64,000 bases of DNA from Nocardia africana NBRC 100379. Lineage in GTDB: Bacteria > Actinomycetota > Actinomycetes > Mycobacteriales > Mycobacteriaceae. The stretch covers positions 310,001 through 374,000 of the forward strand of contig NZ_BDAV01000006.1 in assembly GCF_001612635.1 (NCBI RefSeq). Direction: 5' to 3'. A model generated the notes under the pieces. It saw only the letters and a list, made by a program, of their open reading frames with translations, made no database searches and was not told where the DNA came from. The position numbers were made by a program, and so were the translations under genes. This document shows positions 63,785-64,000 of the stretch, piece by piece (position 1 is the stretch's first letter; each line of letters starts with the position of its first letter).

Positions 63785-64000
63785 GTGAACTGCGACACTC
63801 CGGATTCGACGCCGTCGAATTCGTCCCATTCGTCCGATCCGCACGTCTCGGATCCGGCCTTCGCCGCCGTGCCGCGTCCCGGCGCGCTGCCGCTCGAGGC
63901 CGTGGCCGTCGAGCTGCCACCGACGGCGCTCACCACCGCGCTGCCGGTAGCCGAACACTCCGAGCGCAGCGATGCCGTACGCAACCGGCAGCTGCTACTC
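63785..64000 (+). CDS. TetR-family regulator, N-terminus only (cut by window end)
   Basis: A GTG-started frame open for 72 codons to the window edge. The first ~55 residues are Ser/Pro/Ala-rich and unconserved; the last visible residues SDAVRNRQLLL match the opening of a TetR DNA-binding domain. The position divergent from the FMN reductase equals Rv3055, a TetR regulator, which supports the call. The start is uncertain because no ribosome site is seen and the long N-terminal extension may be too long. Confidence 0.6.
   Translation, partial: MNCDTPDSTPSNSSHSSDPHVSDPAFAAVPRPGALPLEAVAVELPPTALTTALPVAEHSERSDAVRNRQLLL

Overview
This is GC-rich actinobacterial DNA, and its gene order places it in the Mycobacteriales. 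Nocardia or a close relative is the best guess from overall character and gene content; that is an inference. The main evidence is a long run of genes matching, in my memory, the Mycobacterium tuberculosis interval Rv3026c to Rv3055: an acyltransferase and GNAT pair, a GT4 glucosyltransferase / GH57 / methyltransferase operon, etfBA, a left-handed beta-helix acetyltransferase, a PQQ-like lipoprotein, two methyltransferases, a crotonase, a NUDIX protein, an ABC ATPase, serB, ctaD, a FecB-like lipoprotein, nrdF, nrdE, nrdI, nrdH, an FMN reductase and a divergent TetR. No tRNA, rRNA, CRISPR array, insertion sequence or phage module was seen.

Left part (1-11.4 kb), mostly metabolism: a cut-off lytic-transglycosylase-like protein, a zinc alcohol dehydrogenase, a PPOX-fold protein, a PfkB kinase, a P-loop kinase, a tightly overlapping lutABC lactate-oxidation operon, an aldehyde dehydrogenase with its DUF779 partner and a GAF/winged-helix regulator, and msrA with a deazaflavin-type reductase. 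From 12.0 to 19.2 kb lies a stress-signalling island: a UsfX-like anti-sigma factor, a SigF/SigB-type sigma factor, a second RsbW-like kinase, a divergent STAS antagonist, a receiver-only regulator, a CHASE3-HAMP histidine kinase, a receiver-PP2C phosphatase and a PAS-ANTAR protein. Two SigF/SigB-type promoter matches lie in it, one ahead of msrA and one ahead of the STAS gene.

Middle part (19.2-40.4 kb): the first conserved genes appear, but the block from the glucosyltransferase to etfA is inverted relative to the M. tuberculosis order, with a PadR-controlled ABC exporter at one edge. Between etfA and the next conserved gene lies about 11 kb of other genes: a DUF1707 protein, an APH-like kinase, a four-gene conservon (sensor, roadblock, DUF742, GTPase), LysR with a type II NADH dehydrogenase, TetR with an SDR around a 42-bp palindrome, DUF1697, a decapitated RibD-type reductase remnant, and an ECF sigma factor with a SnoaL-like tail.

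Right part (40.4-64 kb): conserved core genes in order, interrupted by small modules (a LexA-box-like hypothetical gene, a P-loop kinase, a VOC/MarR pair with tandem operators, an alpha/beta hydrolase, mgtE). Ribonucleotide reductase genes are split into nrdF and nrdHIE, and each promoter carries a pair of NrdR-like boxes exactly 32 bp apart. A cysteine-free L36 gene (rpmJ) with a Zur-box-like site lies beside nrdHIE. The window ends inside the N-terminus of a TetR-family gene. The most informative non-coding features are the paired operators and promoters; I found no clearly new multi-gene system beyond known families.
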